Source: Planctomycetaceae bacterium (GTDB lineage: Bacteria > Planctomycetota > Planctomycetia > Isosphaerales > Isosphaeraceae). From it: a stretch of 6,158 nucleotides of DNA. Position 1 is the first letter of the stretch. Each line of letters starts with the position of its first letter. The notes beneath the pieces were generated by a model. The model made no database searches. It was given only the letters and a program-made list of their open reading frames with translations, and was not told where the DNA came from. Of the stretch, positions 5,168 to 6,158 are shown one piece after another. The position numbers and the translations under genes are program-made. Where the stretch lies: assembly GCA_019232645.1 (NCBI GenBank), contig JAFANO010000001.1, positions 1-6,158 on the forward strand, written 5' to 3'.

Positions 5168-5866
5168 ATGATCACCATCCGACCCGCCCGCGAGCGGGGC
5201 CACGGCCAGCACGGCTGGCTCGACACCCGCCACACCTTCTCGTTCAACGACTACTACGACCCGCGGCACATGGGCTTCCGCGTGCTGCGGGTCATCAACG
5301 AGGACCGGGTCCGGCCGGGGCAAGGTTTCGGCACGCACGGCCACCGGGACATGGAGATCCTCTCGTACGTCCTCGAGGGGGCGCTGGCGCACCGGGACAG
5401 CCTCGGCAACGGTTCCGTCCTCCGGCCGGGGGAAGTGCAGTGCATGACGGCGGGGACCGGCATCCGGCACAGCGAGTTCAACCCCTCCGAGGTCGAGCCG
5501 GCCCACTTCTACCAGATCTGGCTCCTCCCTGACCGGCCGGGGCTGCCGCCGAGGTATGACCAGCGGACCTTCCCCGAGGAGGAGCGGCGGGGCCGGCTGC
5601 GGGTGGTCGCCTCGTCGGACGGCCGGGACGGCTCCCTGACCATCCACCAGGCCGCCGAGGTGTTCCTCTCCTCCCTGGCCACGGGGGAGCGGGTGGAGCA
5701 CGAGCCGGCCTCGGGGCGGCACGCCTGGCTCCAGGTCCTGCGGGGGGCGGTCCAACTCAACGGCCTGCCACTTGCAGCCGGGGACGGGGCGGCCGTCAGC
5801 GACGAAACCTTCTTGACGGCGCTCGCGACCGAGCCGTCCGAGGTGATGCTCTTCGACCTGCCCTAG
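5168..5866 (+). CDS. Pirin-family bicupin (YhhW-like, possible quercetin 2,3-dioxygenase)
   Basis: This 232-residue protein has two cupin domains and closely follows E. coli YhhW in length. The N-terminal start HGWLDTRHTFSFNDYYDPRH (15-34) and the cupin core GTHGHRDMEILSYVLEG (55-71) are typical. The metal ligands are all present: His57, His59, His101 and Glu103, the same numbers known for YhhW, in HGH and GIRHSEFN. The second cupin (about 140-232) lacks them, as in the family. Such proteins oxidise flavonols such as quercetin in vitro; their natural substrate is uncertain and some members act as metal-dependent redox sensors. The ATG at 5168 has GAGGA at 5156-5160, seven bases upstream, and follows the wrbA stop by 27 bp, so it is the last gene of doxX-wrbA-pirin. 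The pairing of pirin with a quinone reductase points to aromatic or electrophile stress. Confidence 0.93.
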   Translation: MITIRPARERGHGQHGWLDTRHTFSFNDYYDPRHMGFRVLRVINEDRVRPGQGFGTHGHRDMEILSYVLEGALAHRDSLGNGSVLRPGEVQCMTAGTGIRHSEFNPSEVEPAHFYQIWLLPDRPGLPPRYDQRTFPEEERRGRLRVVASSDGRDGSLTIHQAAEVFLSSLATGERVEHEPASGRHAWLQVLRGAVQLNGLPLAAGDGAAVSDETFLTALATEPSEVMLFDLP

Positions 5867-5970
5867 GCGCGAGCGGCACGGGGTGGACGGCGCTGATCAC
5901 GCGCCACTTCGAGGATTGCGCCCGGAAGAGGATTCGAGGCAGCAACCAGCATCGACCGGGGCCGGGCGCC

Positions 5971-6158
5971 CCTAATACTACTCCGTTAGGTTTTTTGGAC
6001 GTTCTGCATGTAAGGATGCCTGCCCTTCAGGAAAACCCTTGTTTTTCAAGGGTTTGCTTGAGACTTCGTGGCTGCAATTACAAGCATTTGATGTTCTGAC
6101 GGATGCCATAAACCCTGAAATTGCAATAAGTTGAGGAAGTTAACGGAGTAGTATTAGG
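5971..6158. mobile_element. MITE-like element with perfect 18-bp terminal inverted repeats
   Basis: CCTAATACTACTCCGTTA (5971-5988) is the exact reverse complement of the last 18 bases of the window (6141-6158). The 188 bp between and including them count by hand to about 43% G+C, far below the GC-rich genes around it, and contain no ORF of note. An internal hairpin lies at 6033-6055. Size, composition and ends fit a miniature inverted-repeat transposable element, moved by a full transposase elsewhere in the genome. The flanking target duplication cannot be tested, because the window stops at the last repeat base. It could instead be an internally deleted IS or a regulatory repeat. The 104 bp between pirin and the element hold no gene. 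Confidence 0.75.
6033..6055. repeat. Internal hairpin of the MITE-like element
   Basis: AAACCCTTG (6033-6041), loop TTTTT (6042-6046), CAAGGGTTT (6047-6055): a perfect 9-bp stem. The 3' arm ends in TTT but is followed by GCTTG, so it is at best a weak terminator for transcripts leaving the pirin operon. Confidence 0.5.

Noticed and set aside
4487..5755. A 422-codon minus-strand frame across wrbA and pirin
   Set aside because: It is long only because antisense frames of GC-rich genes lack stops. Its His, Gly, Arg and Val composition mirrors wrbA and pirin, which have strong family motifs on the other strand.
5889..5905. GGCGC/GCGCC hairpin after pirin as an intrinsic terminator
   Set aside because: The stem is 5 bp with a 7-nt loop and no T-tract; such short GC pairings are frequent by chance at this base composition.
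5958..5972. GGGGC/GCCCC hairpin spanning the left edge of the MITE-like element
   Set aside because: It depends on the first two bases of the mobile element, has a 5-bp stem, and the nearest T-run is about 18 bases away.
1..6158. tRNA, rRNA, CRISPR array or phage-defence genes
   Set aside because: No tRNA-like arm pattern, rRNA stretch, regularly spaced repeat array or recognisable defence protein was seen on either strand.

Overview
The window is GC-rich DNA (third codon positions mostly G or C) carrying two back-to-back detoxification-type gene groups set among fragments of insertion sequences. The base composition, the style of the IS630 and IS110 remnants and the small DoxX/ChrA/PadR/HxlR genes suggest a planctomycete (Isosphaeraceae or Gemmataceae type). 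This is a judgement from sequence style only; another GC-rich soil or water bacterium is possible.

Layout. Positions 1-78 hold the last 25 codons of an unidentified gene that starts outside the window. Positions 79-641 have no convincing gene but contain a strong 11-bp hairpin. Positions 642-713 hold only the first residues of an IS110-family transposase. A minus-strand operon follows, read from right to left: doxX (2782 to 2333), chrA chromate transporter (2340 to 1126) and a PadR regulator (1094 to 741). It has a near-consensus sigma-70-type promoter at 2847-2875 and an 8-nt doxX/chrA overlap. Positions 2973-3437 hold a plus-strand IS630-family transposase remnant with the N-terminal DNA-binding region but no catalytic domain. 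An HxlR regulator lies on the minus strand (3856 to 3452), divergent from a plus-strand operon of a second doxX (3993-4469), a WrbA-type NAD(P)H:quinone oxidoreductase (4520-5140) and a pirin/quercetinase (5168-5866). The 136-bp divergent spacer holds a 10-bp direct repeat. The window ends in a 188-bp AT-rich element with perfect 18-bp terminal inverted repeats and no ORF, which looks like a MITE.

How the genes fit together. HxlR regulators of the YodB/QorR type commonly control quinone- or electrophile-responsive oxidoreductases. Here the HxlR protein has one cysteine placed just before its DNA-binding domain and sits divergently to DoxX, WrbA and pirin, so a thiol- or quinone-sensing switch is plausible. 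The other operon pairs DoxX with a chromate exporter and a PadR regulator. Together they look like a redox/electrophile and possibly chromate stress island, with transposon debris at both ends and at the junction between the operons. All gene families here are known. I found no clearly new system; the least explained parts are the MITE-like element, the direct-repeat operator candidate and the structured non-coding stretch upstream of the IS110 remnant.
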